Shown here piece by piece: positions 40,659 through 49,615 of a stretch of 64,000 bases of DNA (the first letter of the stretch is position 1; the number at the start of each line of letters is the position of its first letter). Source of the stretch: an uncultured Bacteroidales bacterium (GTDB lineage: Bacteria; Bacteroidota; Bacteroidia; Bacteroidales; UBA932); the NCBI GenBank assembly GCA_944325445.1, contig CALVAG010000006.1:88584-152583 (forward strand), written 5' to 3'. A program made the position numbers and the translations under genes. The notes below the pieces were generated by a model. That model ran no database searches, was not told the DNA's origin, and was given only the letters and a program-made list of their open reading frames with translations.

Positions 40659-43106
40659 CTATCTGTAAAAGAAAACCGCCTCTCCCGAAGGGTAATTCAT
40701 TATGGACAAGCCGTCGGAGTTCGTATTGTAGTATGTGACAAGCATATTTACGAAACGGGCCGTTTCCGCGGAAAAATACCTCACTCCACCGTAGACTCCG
40801 CCGTTCTGGAGCATCCCCAGAAATTTTGCCAGATCATCGGGAGTAGTCGTAACCTTCACCTTGTAGCCGTCGGTAAAGCTGAATGATGTAGAATACATGC
40901 CGAGCGAAGCATAAAAACCGTTCAGGGCATCTCCCAACTCCTCTTCCGACATACGCGAAAGCACGACTTTGTTCAGATAGTAGATATTGGCATCGCTGTA
41001 CTGCAACTGGGGAATGGAATCTTTCTGCAGATTCTCTATCATATCGGCCGAGGCGCCGGCCTCTATGTCCGGCAATCCGGAACGCTGCATAAGCAAATCG
41101 CTCAAGAGGATGGTGCCATGTTCGCAATTATCGGGTTTCATGATATGCTTGAGCATGGTCGTGGTCTTGAAGCAACCCTCGTCGAGCAGCTTTGCCACAG
41201 CCGGAATATAGGTCAGAAGAGTTGCACTGAAATCCAGCTCTACCGGAGTATCATAAGCAATCCGCTCCCCGGCCCTTGTCATGTACTCTCCGCAAACGAC
41301 ACCGTTTTTCAATTCAAATCCTGTATCCTGCACTCTGCGCTGCTCGAGCCTCGTCTTTTCAAACCGGACGGAGTAACCCTGCCCGTAATCCAGGACTTTG
41401 ACCGGAAGCACCCCTCGGGCAGCCACGCCGCCGAATATGAGCTGCGCCACAGCATCGCAGTTTGCAGGGGTGTTGGTATATCCCACTACATATCCCTTGA
41501 AATTCTCATGCCCCTTTATCTTGGCTATTGCATAGGGAGACCCCATATAGGCGGCAATCATATCCGTTTCCGCAGCCCAATCCGCAATATAGCCGTACAG
41601 AGAATCCACAATGCCGAAATTCCTGTTAGGGCGCTGGTCCGTATCGTTAAAGGCGGTGATTACAAGATTGCAGCCTGCAAGTCTCTCTCTGGCTTCTTTG
41701 AGTTTTTCTACCGTCAGTCCTTTCATCTCAAGCGAAACCGTATCCGCTTTTGCGTACCTCGAAACAGTATTGGCGAACACATCGCTGTTACGCCTGCCAA
41801 GGGCAAGAACACCTATCTTCTTGCCGTCAAGGTTTCCGACAGGCAAGGCGAACTCCTCTTCGAAAGGCTTCGAGAGTTTTTCGTTGCATAAAACTGTAAT
41901 AGAGTTCTTTGCCAGCTTTTCAATCAGAAGTCTGCTGGAATCCCTGACTACTTTTCCAGTAAGCCCCACCGTATCGAGCACAGGATTGTAACTGTCATCG
42001 AACAGGCCGGCCTCTGCCTTGAGCCTTAGCATCTTCCGTACCTTTTCATTCAAATCCGCGATTGAAACGTTCCCTCTCTTTACAGCCTTTTCTATCTCTG
42101 TTATGGAAGCCTCCACATCTTCAGGCATAAGGAGAATATCCACTCCGGCCTTGAATGCCTCGAGCGGCACGAACTTCTTTTCCATTCTGTTTGAGACGCC
42201 GTTCATATTGAGGGCATCGGTTATGACAATGCCGTCGTACCCCAGCTGTTCTTTCAATACGCCGGTAATTATAGGACGGGATATCGAGGCAGGCGTACCG
42301 CTCGAATCCAGGACCGGCACTTCGAGATGGCCCACCATTACCATACCCACATTCTTGTCTATCAAATATCTGAACGGATAAAGTTCAAGAGAGTCCAACC
42401 TTTCGCGGGAGAATGGAAGCACGGGCAGGGTCTTGTGCGAATCCGCATTGGTATCGCCGTGGCCCGGAAAATGCTTTGCAGAACCGCATACGCCGGCATC
42501 GCGCATCCCTTCCATATAGGCTGCGCCGTAACGGGCCACGATATCCCTGTTTTCACCGAACGAACGGCTGTTTATGACCGGGTTCTCCGCATTGTTGTTT
42601 ATATCTACGTCAGGAGCGAAGTTTACATGGATATTAAGGTCGCGGCACTCCTTCCCTACTGCATATCCCATCTCGTATATGAGAGATTCATCCGTAAGGG
42701 CTCCCAGCTGCATCTGGCGCGGGAAGGCATGAAGTTCAGGATAACGCATCGATGCCCCCCATTCTCCGTCTATCGTTACAAGAAGCGGTATTTCGGCCAT
42801 TCTGTGAAGCTGGTTCACCCTATCTACCGCAGGATTGAGCGCATCGTCCATAATTATTATTCCGCCTATCTTCTCCTTGCGGACAAGCCTGTCTTGGATC
42901 TTCTTGCGCGCAGGGCTGTCGCCCGACCAGAGGTCTACGACCATAATCTGCGCGATTTTCTCCCTTGTGGAGAGTTTCCTGAAGATGGAATCTACTTTTC
43001 TCTCTATGATTTTTTCAGAATTTCTATCTGCGGCCATTCCGTTGGACGCACATAAAAGAACCAGCAATGACGCCAAGAACACTCTCTTCATTCTCACTTT
43101 CAACAT
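40659..43106 (-). CDS. GH3-family beta-N-acetylhexosaminidase-like protein with a degenerate beta-lactamase-like C-terminal region
   Basis: An 815-residue exported protein. The TAATG overlap with the pgm stop codon supports the start at 43106; an ATG five codons later is possible. Signal peptide ends near GMAADR. Residues about 35-390 are a glycoside hydrolase 3 domain with the NagZ-type motif KHFPGHGDTNADSHKTLP and Asp in ITDALNMNG. A GH3 C-terminal region follows (about 400-590). The rest resembles a class C beta-lactamase/serine hydrolase fold (LLMQRSGLP, YSDANIYYL), but where SxxK is expected I read SATL, so it is probably inactive. Likely acts on peptidoglycan or glycans outside the cytoplasm. 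Confidence 0.85.
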   Translation of the reverse strand: MLKVRMKRVFLASLLVLLCASNGMAADRNSEKIIERKVDSIFRKLSTREKIAQIMVVDLWSGDSPARKKIQDRLVRKEKIGGIIIMDDALNPAVDRVNQLHRMAEIPLLVTIDGEWGASMRYPELHAFPRQMQLGALTDESLIYEMGYAVGKECRDLNIHVNFAPDVDINNNAENPVINSRSFGENRDIVARYGAAYMEGMRDAGVCGSAKHFPGHGDTNADSHKTLPVLPFSRERLDSLELYPFRYLIDKNVGMVMVGHLEVPVLDSSGTPASISRPIITGVLKEQLGYDGIVITDALNMNGVSNRMEKKFVPLEAFKAGVDILLMPEDVEASITEIEKAVKRGNVSIADLNEKVRKMLRLKAEAGLFDDSYNPVLDTVGLTGKVVRDSSRLLIEKLAKNSITVLCNEKLSKPFEEEFALPVGNLDGKKIGVLALGRRNSDVFANTVSRYAKADTVSLEMKGLTVEKLKEARERLAGCNLVITAFNDTDQRPNRNFGIVDSLYGYIADWAAETDMIAAYMGSPYAIAKIKGHENFKGYVVGYTNTPANCDAVAQLIFGGVAARGVLPVKVLDYGQGYSVRFEKTRLEQRRVQDTGFELKNGVVCGEYMTRAGERIAYDTPVELDFSATLLTYIPAVAKLLDEGCFKTTTMLKHIMKPDNCEHGTILLSDLLMQRSGLPDIEAGASADMIENLQKDSIPQLQYSDANIYYLNKVVLSRMSEEELGDALNGFYASLGMYSTSFSFTDGYKVKVTTTPDDLAKFLGMLQNGGVYGGVRYFSAETARFVNMLVTYYNTNSDGLSIMNYPSGEAVFFYR

Positions 43107-44767
43107 TATTTACCGAACTGCTCTTTTAACTTTGCAATCTTTACATCCTCATTTCCCGAACAGACCTCGAAATAGAACTTGATTTTAGGCTCCGTTCCCG
43201 ACGGACGGACCGATACCACCGTGCCATCCTCGGCATAAAACTGCAATACGTTGGATTTGGGCAATCCTGTCTCCTCGGGTTTATTGTAATCCACAACCTT
43301 GACTACCCTGGAGCCTGCCAGTTCTGCAGGAGGCGCCTGTCTGTAGCGCTTCATTATGTTCTGAATCTCTTCAAGGCCGGACTTGCCCTGCTTGGTAACG
43401 GAAACAAGAGCCTCCTTGTAATATCCGAACTCATTATATATATCCTGCAGCAGGGCATATAGCGTCTTTCCGCTGTCGGCAGCCCAGGCTGCGCATTCTG
43501 CAACAAGGCAGCTTGCCACTACCGCATCCTTGTCACGCACGAATTCGCCGGCATTATAACCGTAACTCTCCTCCCCGCCGCCGATAAATGTACCTTTACC
43601 CTCATTTTCGCGTACTACCTGCGCTATATACTTGAAACCGGTCAATACGTTATACATCTTTACCCCGAACCTTTCGGCCATAACGGCGAGCAGCTCGGTA
43701 GTCACTATGGTCTTGACCATATAGGTATTCCCGTTGAGTCTCCCCAAATCTTTCCACCGTCTCAAAAGATAGTAGGTCAAGAGCGTAGCTGTCTGATTCC
43801 CGTTCAGAAGGACAATCCTGTTTTCATTATCCCTGACAGCTATGCCCAGTCTGTCCGCATCCGGGTCGGTTGCCATAACGATATCCGCCCCTTTCTCTTC
43901 GGCCAGCCTTACGGCCATCTCCAATGCAGAACTCTCTTCCGGATTGGGAGATTTAACCGTCGGGAAATTCCCGTCATTTATGCACTGCTGTTCAACTTTG
44001 TAAATATTTCTGAAACCTATCATCTCCAAAGCCTCGGGAACAAGTTTGACTCCCGTACCGTGCAAGGGGGTATAGACTATTTTAATATCATTATGGCGCC
44101 TGACAGAATCCGGAGAGAGGAAAAGCGTGGAGATATCCTTAAGGTAGGCCCTGTCCACATCCTCCCCTATGGTTACGATATCGGGATTTTCGCAGCTGAA
44201 CAGCACCTGTTTCGGAGAGGTGATTTTCAATACCTCATTTATGATATTCGTATCGTGCGGAGAGGTAACCTGAGCCCCGTCTTCCCAATATGCCTTATAA
44301 CCGTTATACTCTTTAGGATTGTGAGATGCAGTAATCATGACACCGCCCTGACATTTGAAATGGCGGATTGTATAGCTTAATTCCGGAGTCGGGCGCAAAG
44401 AATCGAACAGATATACCTTAAATCCGTTTGCGGCAAAGACATTGGCCGTAATCCATGCAAATTCCCTGCTGTTGTTCCTGCAATCGAAAGAGATGGCCAC
44501 CTTTATCTTGTCAAGACCCTTAAAATTGGCTTTCATGTAATTGGCGACACCCTGCGTAGCCATACCTACGGTATATTTATTCATTCTGTTGGTACCTACG
44601 CCCATAATGCCTCTAAGACCTCCCGTACCGAATTCCAGATGTCTGTAAAAGCTCTCTTCCAGCTCTTTTTTATCGTTATCAATCAAATATTTTACTCTTT
44701 CTCTCGTTTGAGCGTCGAACTCCTCGCTCAGCCATGACTCTGCAGTTTCAAGATAGTTAGGTTTCAT
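43106..44767 (-). CDS. Phospho-sugar mutase (phosphoglucomutase/phosphomannomutase)
   Basis: A 553-residue alpha-D-phosphohexomutase. The ATG at 44767 (MKPNYLETAESWL) fits the family; the frame extends further upstream without support. The phosphoserine loop is GVMITASHNPKEYNGYK, the Mg loop DPDADRLGIA, the sugar-binding loop GGEESYGY and the C-terminal phosphate loop RPSGTEPKIKFY. FGTGGLRG-type N-terminus (EFGTGGLRGIMG) is of the larger PgcA-like group, which interconverts glucose-1- and glucose-6-phosphate. The stop overlaps the next start by one base. Confidence 0.92.
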   Translation of the reverse strand: MKPNYLETAESWLSEEFDAQTRERVKYLIDNDKKELEESFYRHLEFGTGGLRGIMGVGTNRMNKYTVGMATQGVANYMKANFKGLDKIKVAISFDCRNNSREFAWITANVFAANGFKVYLFDSLRPTPELSYTIRHFKCQGGVMITASHNPKEYNGYKAYWEDGAQVTSPHDTNIINEVLKITSPKQVLFSCENPDIVTIGEDVDRAYLKDISTLFLSPDSVRRHNDIKIVYTPLHGTGVKLVPEALEMIGFRNIYKVEQQCINDGNFPTVKSPNPEESSALEMAVRLAEEKGADIVMATDPDADRLGIAVRDNENRIVLLNGNQTATLLTYYLLRRWKDLGRLNGNTYMVKTIVTTELLAVMAERFGVKMYNVLTGFKYIAQVVRENEGKGTFIGGGEESYGYNAGEFVRDKDAVVASCLVAECAAWAADSGKTLYALLQDIYNEFGYYKEALVSVTKQGKSGLEEIQNIMKRYRQAPPAELAGSRVVKVVDYNKPEETGLPKSNVLQFYAEDGTVVSVRPSGTEPKIKFYFEVCSGNEDVKIAKLKEQFGK

Positions 44768-44823
44768 AAGACTTGTCTTTAAATGAATATCTTGCGAATT
44801 TAGCAAAAAAAGGGGAAAAACGC

Positions 44824-44831
44824 TATCTTTG
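44824..44831 (+). promoter_or_regulatory. -7 box abutting the MATE gene start
   Basis: TATCTTTG ends 6 bases before the ATG at 44838. If used, the transcript starts at or beside the start codon. Confidence 0.55.
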
Positions 44832-44837
44832 CGCGCT

Positions 44838-46193
44838 ATGTTTACAGCCGTTAAAGAGTACATACCCTTCTACAGAAGGAACATAAATTTGGCCGTACCT
44901 GTCATGATAACACAGGCGGGACAGGTATTCGTACAAATGGTGGACAATGTCATGATAGGGCACCTTGGCACGGAACAGTTTGCCGGAGCCTCGTTCGCCA
45001 ATTCGATATTCCTGATAGGCATGGTATTCTGCACATGCTTTACCCAAGGTCTGACTCCGTTCGTGGGGCAATGCTACGGCAAGGGGGAACACCACAAGGT
45101 TACTGAATATTTCAAAAGTTCATTCATTCTCGACATATTCGTTTCGATAGCAGTAGTTGCGCTTCTGCTGGCAGTCATACCGTTCATGGGGCACATGGGG
45201 CAGGACAGCGACATACTTGTCTATGCAAGGGAGTATTACGTTACGATTACGCTTTCGCTCATTCCGTTTGCAATGTTCTTTGCAATAAGGAATTTTTCGG
45301 AGGGGATAGGCATCACCAAATATGCGATGTATATAACCGTTGCGGCAAATCTGCTGAACGTGTTCCTGAACTGGGTATTTATCTACGGCAAAATGGGAGC
45401 TCCCGAAATGGGAGTCAAGGGCGCGGCGTTCTCCACGCTGATATGCAGGATTCTGATGTTCGTGGCATTCGCCATACTCATATTCATTATAAAAGACTAT
45501 AAAAGATTCACCTCCGGCATAAGGGCTCCCTTTTTGAACCTCGGTCTGATAAGGGAGATGTTCCCCACATCGCTTTCCATCGCCCTTCAGGGGCTTGCGG
45601 AAATGGTGGCATTCAGCCTGAGCGGAATAATGATGGGCTGGTTCGGCAAAATCGCGCTTGCCGCCCACCAGTGCACCACGCTCATGAGCACATGCTCGTT
45701 CATGATTGCCCAGGGAATAGGCGCTGCGGCCACCATAAGGGTTTCGCATCAGTTCGGAGAGAAGCGTTACGAAGATACGCAGAAGGCCGGATTCGCCGCC
45801 ATGCACATGGCAGTGGTTTTCATGGGAATATGCGGGATCCTCTATGTAATCTTCAGAAAGAGCCTCCCATACATCTTCTCTACGGACCCGCAGGTTGTAG
45901 AACTTGCATCGCAACTGATAATAATAATGGCCACATATCAGGTATTTGATGCCATGCAGCTGACCAACGGTGCCTCTCTGCGCGCCCTGAAAGATGTAAA
46001 ACTGCCGCTGCTGTATCTGTGCATCTCATATTATGTAATTTCGCTTCCGCTCGGTTATTTCTGCGCTAAATATCTGAATTTCGGACCTGCCGGCATCTGG
46101 TTCGGGCTTGTGATCGGACTGATGTGCGTCGCATTCCTTTTCTTTTTCAGATTCAAGAAGAAGACCGACGGATATATAAAGGGGAAATTCTGA
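44838..46193 (+). CDS. MATE family multidrug/sodium antiporter
   Basis: A 451-residue membrane protein with 12 predicted segments. Family features include LAVPVMITQAGQVFVQMVDNV at the start, GHLGTEQFAGAS, and the second-half equivalent SIALQGLAEMVAFSLSG. MATE proteins expel organic cations or drugs in exchange for Na+ or H+. The ATG at 44838 is chosen over 44829, which lies within the -7 box. A methyltransferase gene follows 10 bases later and is probably co-transcribed. Confidence 0.92.
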   Translation: MFTAVKEYIPFYRRNINLAVPVMITQAGQVFVQMVDNVMIGHLGTEQFAGASFANSIFLIGMVFCTCFTQGLTPFVGQCYGKGEHHKVTEYFKSSFILDIFVSIAVVALLLAVIPFMGHMGQDSDILVYAREYYVTITLSLIPFAMFFAIRNFSEGIGITKYAMYITVAANLLNVFLNWVFIYGKMGAPEMGVKGAAFSTLICRILMFVAFAILIFIIKDYKRFTSGIRAPFLNLGLIREMFPTSLSIALQGLAEMVAFSLSGIMMGWFGKIALAAHQCTTLMSTCSFMIAQGIGAAATIRVSHQFGEKRYEDTQKAGFAAMHMAVVFMGICGILYVIFRKSLPYIFSTDPQVVELASQLIIIMATYQVFDAMQLTNGASLRALKDVKLPLLYLCISYYVISLPLGYFCAKYLNFGPAGIWFGLVIGLMCVAFLFFFRFKKKTDGYIKGKF

Positions 46194-46203
46194 TTCACCG
46201 GCC

Positions 46204-47475
46204 ATGCTGACAGAAAAGGAGATTGAATTCATAGAGAAGTTCCAGGGCTGCGATGACCCTGAAAGGCTTCTGCTTTCCCGCAACAAATATGAAGGCATAA
46301 ACGTCCCGCTCTGCGTGAACTGCATAATTTCAAGAAAAAGGATAAGGAAGAAATTGCCTTCATGGTATGCAAATCCGCATCTGGTCTATCCCAACCTGCT
46401 CTGCACAGAACAGTGCAGTTCGCAGGCCACCGCAGAATACAAGGTATCGGTGCTAAAAAGGCTTCTCCGTTTCGACACTCCGGCTGGTCATACCGGAGCA
46501 GACCTCACAGCCGGACTCGGAGCAGATTCCCTTTACCTGTCGCACCTCACTGAAAAGTTCTACTGCTACGAGCAGAACAGGGAATTGTGCCGGGCCCTTG
46601 AATATAACATGAAAGAGCTGGGAAGAGAAAACATTGAAGTGACAGAGATGGAGACCACACCGGAAAGCGTGGCGGCACTGCCCGGCAACCTCTCGTTCAT
46701 CTACATAGATCCCGCAAGAAGAGAGGCCGGAGACAGCAGCAGGAGGAAATATTCCATAAAGGAGTGTACTCCAAACCTTCTGGAACTTGCAGATGCGTTG
46801 CTGCAGAAGAGCGGCATACTCCTGGCCAAGCTCTCTCCAATGGCAGATATAAGGGAATGCCTCAGACTTCTGCCTCAGACCACGGAGGTACACGTTGTTG
46901 CAGCAGACAACGAATGCAGGGAACTGCTTTTTGTAATGCAGAAAGACGCAGGAGAGGAAAACAGGGGAGAAAATGCACTTATTAAGGGAATCAATTTAAC
47001 CTCCACTGCCGAGTCTGCTCCTGCAAAGAGTTTCCGGTTCAGGTTGAGCGAAGAGAAAAGCGCCGTGGCGACATATGCCTCGGATTTGGGCAAATATCTG
47101 TATGAACCCTACAGGCATATATCGAAATGCGGTGCATTCAAACTGCTTTCAAAGAGATACGGCATTGCAAAACTCTCAGGCAACACCCATCTGTATACCT
47201 CAGAAAAGGCCGTCGATGAGTTTCCGGGGAAAAAATATGCCGTAAAGGAGGTCTGCCACTACAGCAAAAAGTGCATGAAAGAGATTGCGAAACGTTTTCC
47301 GACAATAAATCTGACTTCAAAAAACTTTCCCATAGAGAGCGACCGCATGAAAGAGCTCTATAAAATAAAGGATGGCGGCAACCTTCATCTCTTTGCCACC
47401 ACCCTTGACGATTCCAAAAAAATCCTGATAATTGCGGAACCTATCTCCTCTCAAGCAAAACAGCCGGAGGCGTAG
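46204..47475 (+). CDS. Class I SAM methyltransferase with THUMP-like C-terminal domain (PG_1098 type)
   Basis: A 423-residue protein. A helical N-terminal part precedes the SAM-binding domain, whose motif I is GADLTAGLGADSLYL near residue 100 and motif IV is IYIDPARR near residue 178. A C-terminal THUMP-like/ferredoxin-like domain begins near residue 330 (YLYEPYRHISKCGAFKLL). Relatives from Porphyromonas are structurally characterised but lack a firm substrate; an RNA methylation role is plausible. The 3' end overlaps the convergent peptidase gene by 35 bases. Confidence 0.88.
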   Translation: MLTEKEIEFIEKFQGCDDPERLLLSRNKYEGINVPLCVNCIISRKRIRKKLPSWYANPHLVYPNLLCTEQCSSQATAEYKVSVLKRLLRFDTPAGHTGADLTAGLGADSLYLSHLTEKFYCYEQNRELCRALEYNMKELGRENIEVTEMETTPESVAALPGNLSFIYIDPARREAGDSSRRKYSIKECTPNLLELADALLQKSGILLAKLSPMADIRECLRLLPQTTEVHVVAADNECRELLFVMQKDAGEENRGENALIKGINLTSTAESAPAKSFRFRLSEEKSAVATYASDLGKYLYEPYRHISKCGAFKLLSKRYGIAKLSGNTHLYTSEKAVDEFPGKKYAVKEVCHYSKKCMKEIAKRFPTINLTSKNFPIESDRMKELYKIKDGGNLHLFATTLDDSKKILIIAEPISSQAKQPEA

Positions 47476-49615
47476 TGCCGAGCAGATACCTGTACCAGAA
47501 GATATAGTCGCTGAGTTTGGAGTGGACGGCCTTCGGGCCTCTGTAACCGTGATACTCTCCGGGATAGAGCATCAGTTCGAACTGCATGCCTGCGTTCTGG
47601 AGAGTATTTATATACTGCATTGTATTCTGCATGTGGACGTTGTCATCCGCTGTACCGTGTGTTATACGCAAAAAGTTCGTACTGTCGCCCTTATAGTTCG
47701 AGATTCTCTCCATCAGTCTGGTATGCGCATATCCCTCGGGATTGCTTTGAGGAGTATCCATGTAACGCTCAGCGTAATGGGTGTCGTAAAGTGCATAGTC
47801 GTAGACACCTCCGCCCGCTATGCCGTATTTGAAACAATCGTTTCCCTCGGTAACCGCAAGCGCCGTCATGGACCCTCCATAGGAAAATCCTGTTATCCCG
47901 ACCTTATCCCTGTCGATAAAATCATATTTTTCAAAAAGGTATTTCATCCATGCCCGGTAATCGTCCAACTCGATTGTAAGCAGATTCCTGTGCATGAAGT
48001 TCAGTCCTTCTTTTCCGCAATGGCCCGAGCCCCTGTGGTCTATAGAAAGCTGGATAACACCCGCGTTAGCCCACCATTGCGTTCTCTCGCCCAATCCCAT
48101 CCAGCTGTCCATTACTGTTCCCGCATTCGGGCCGCCGTAAATGCTCACTATCACAGGATATTTTTTTGCAGTATCGAGGTCTACAGGCAAGATCATATAG
48201 GCCGGAAGTCTGTAACCGTCCAGTTCCATATAGAGCATCCGCGGCAGCGCAAGGGCGTAATCATCGAACCTCTCCCCTTTCATATCCGTTACGACAGTCA
48301 GCTCTCCGTTACCCTTGGTCGTGCCCCATACCGTCTGGGGCGGAGTCAGGATATTGGAACGTACCGCCGCAAAATATCTGTTGTCTTCCGACAAAAAAAT
48401 CCTTCCGTAATCGAACTCTCCTTGCGAGAGGCGCGTTATCCTGCCGTTTTTGAGACTAACCTTGTAAAAGTCGTTTCGTGTGGAAATCTCCCTGCGGGCA
48501 GAAAAATAGATATAACCGCCCTTCTCATCCACTTTTATAATCTGCACGCCCCAATTCTTCCCGTCCGTAATTTTTTCAAAAATTTTACCGTCGAAAGATT
48601 GATAGTAGATTTGTTCCCACAAATCGAAATCCCGAACCATGTAAAAGCCGTTTTCCGTAAAGTGCATGTCTGCAATCCAGTCTATCCATGTATCCTGCCG
48701 CTCGCTGTAAACAGGCTCCCTGGTCATTGTTCCGGCGCTGCGCTCTATATCCAGAGCGTAGAGAATGAGGGAGTCCTGGTCTCTGTTCATCCACGGCACC
48801 ATGAACCTGCGGCTGTCGTCGCTCCAGAACGGTATTCCGAAATACTGGTCAGCCTCGCTGTCGAACGGGGCCTCTATAGTTCTGCCGCTCTCCAGATCAA
48901 CGACATTAATCTTCACATGCGGATTTTCGCAGCCTGCCTTGGGATAGCGGGTCTTTGCCAACGAACCGTACTGCCCTTCTGAATCATATATGGGGAAGAT
49001 ACCCACACCGCTCTCATCGAAGCTGTAATATGCAATCATATCGCCGGAAGGAGACCACCAGAATGCCTTGTATCTGGATGAGCGGCCGAGAATCTCCTCA
49101 TAATAGACCCATGAGGCATAGCCGTTCAGGATATTCGCATTTTCCTTATAAGTCAGCCGTTTCTCCTCCCCTGCACTGAAATCGTATATGTAAAGGTCAT
49201 TGTCCAGCGTATATGCGGCTTTAGACCGATCCGGCGAATATGCAATATTTCTGCATTCTCCCAATCTCTCCCTCCCCAGACGGTTTTCGAGCACAACGGT
49301 CAGGGAATCTTCCGTCGATCCGTTTCCGGGAACAGCCCCGGCATGCGATGGCTCATCTGTCCATTTCCCATTCTTAATATTGTATGACTTATTAATGCCT
49401 TCCTTCCCGTTTTTTGAAAGAAAGAGAATATTCCCGTTTCCGCTCCATCCCATAAGTAGGGGGACTTTGTTCAGGATTCCATCCGGCAAACCGTAAATAA
49501 TCTCTTTTTCTGTCAATTGTCTGAGTGTATCATTTTCAGAAATGTTCTCTGCTGCCAAATGCCCGCAGGCACACGCAAACAGCAATACCAAAGTCGTTTT
49601 AAAGGCAATTTTCAT
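47441..49615 (-). CDS. S9B-family dipeptidyl peptidase IV-like protein
   Basis: A 724-residue exported serine peptidase (signal MKIAFKTTLVLLFACACG). The first 470 residues form the beta-propeller. The alpha/beta-hydrolase domain has the nucleophile in GITGFSYGGSM, the Asp in THGTADDNVH and the His in YPGEYHGY. A double-Glu loop expected for dipeptidyl activity may be present (YYEEILG near residue 175). It would release X-Pro dipeptides from peptides in the periplasm. The start overlaps the helicase gene stop by 4 bases. Confidence 0.93.
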   Translation of the reverse strand: MKIAFKTTLVLLFACACGHLAAENISENDTLRQLTEKEIIYGLPDGILNKVPLLMGWSGNGNILFLSKNGKEGINKSYNIKNGKWTDEPSHAGAVPGNGSTEDSLTVVLENRLGRERLGECRNIAYSPDRSKAAYTLDNDLYIYDFSAGEEKRLTYKENANILNGYASWVYYEEILGRSSRYKAFWWSPSGDMIAYYSFDESGVGIFPIYDSEGQYGSLAKTRYPKAGCENPHVKINVVDLESGRTIEAPFDSEADQYFGIPFWSDDSRRFMVPWMNRDQDSLILYALDIERSAGTMTREPVYSERQDTWIDWIADMHFTENGFYMVRDFDLWEQIYYQSFDGKIFEKITDGKNWGVQIIKVDEKGGYIYFSARREISTRNDFYKVSLKNGRITRLSQGEFDYGRIFLSEDNRYFAAVRSNILTPPQTVWGTTKGNGELTVVTDMKGERFDDYALALPRMLYMELDGYRLPAYMILPVDLDTAKKYPVIVSIYGGPNAGTVMDSWMGLGERTQWWANAGVIQLSIDHRGSGHCGKEGLNFMHRNLLTIELDDYRAWMKYLFEKYDFIDRDKVGITGFSYGGSMTALAVTEGNDCFKYGIAGGGVYDYALYDTHYAERYMDTPQSNPEGYAHTRLMERISNYKGDSTNFLRITHGTADDNVHMQNTMQYINTLQNAGMQFELMLYPGEYHGYRGPKAVHSKLSDYIFWYRYLLGTTPPAVLLERR

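Noticed and set aside
47432..48982. A 516-residue plus-strand frame opposite the DPP-IV-like gene
   Set aside because: It is the antisense shadow of a clearly recognised peptidase gene.
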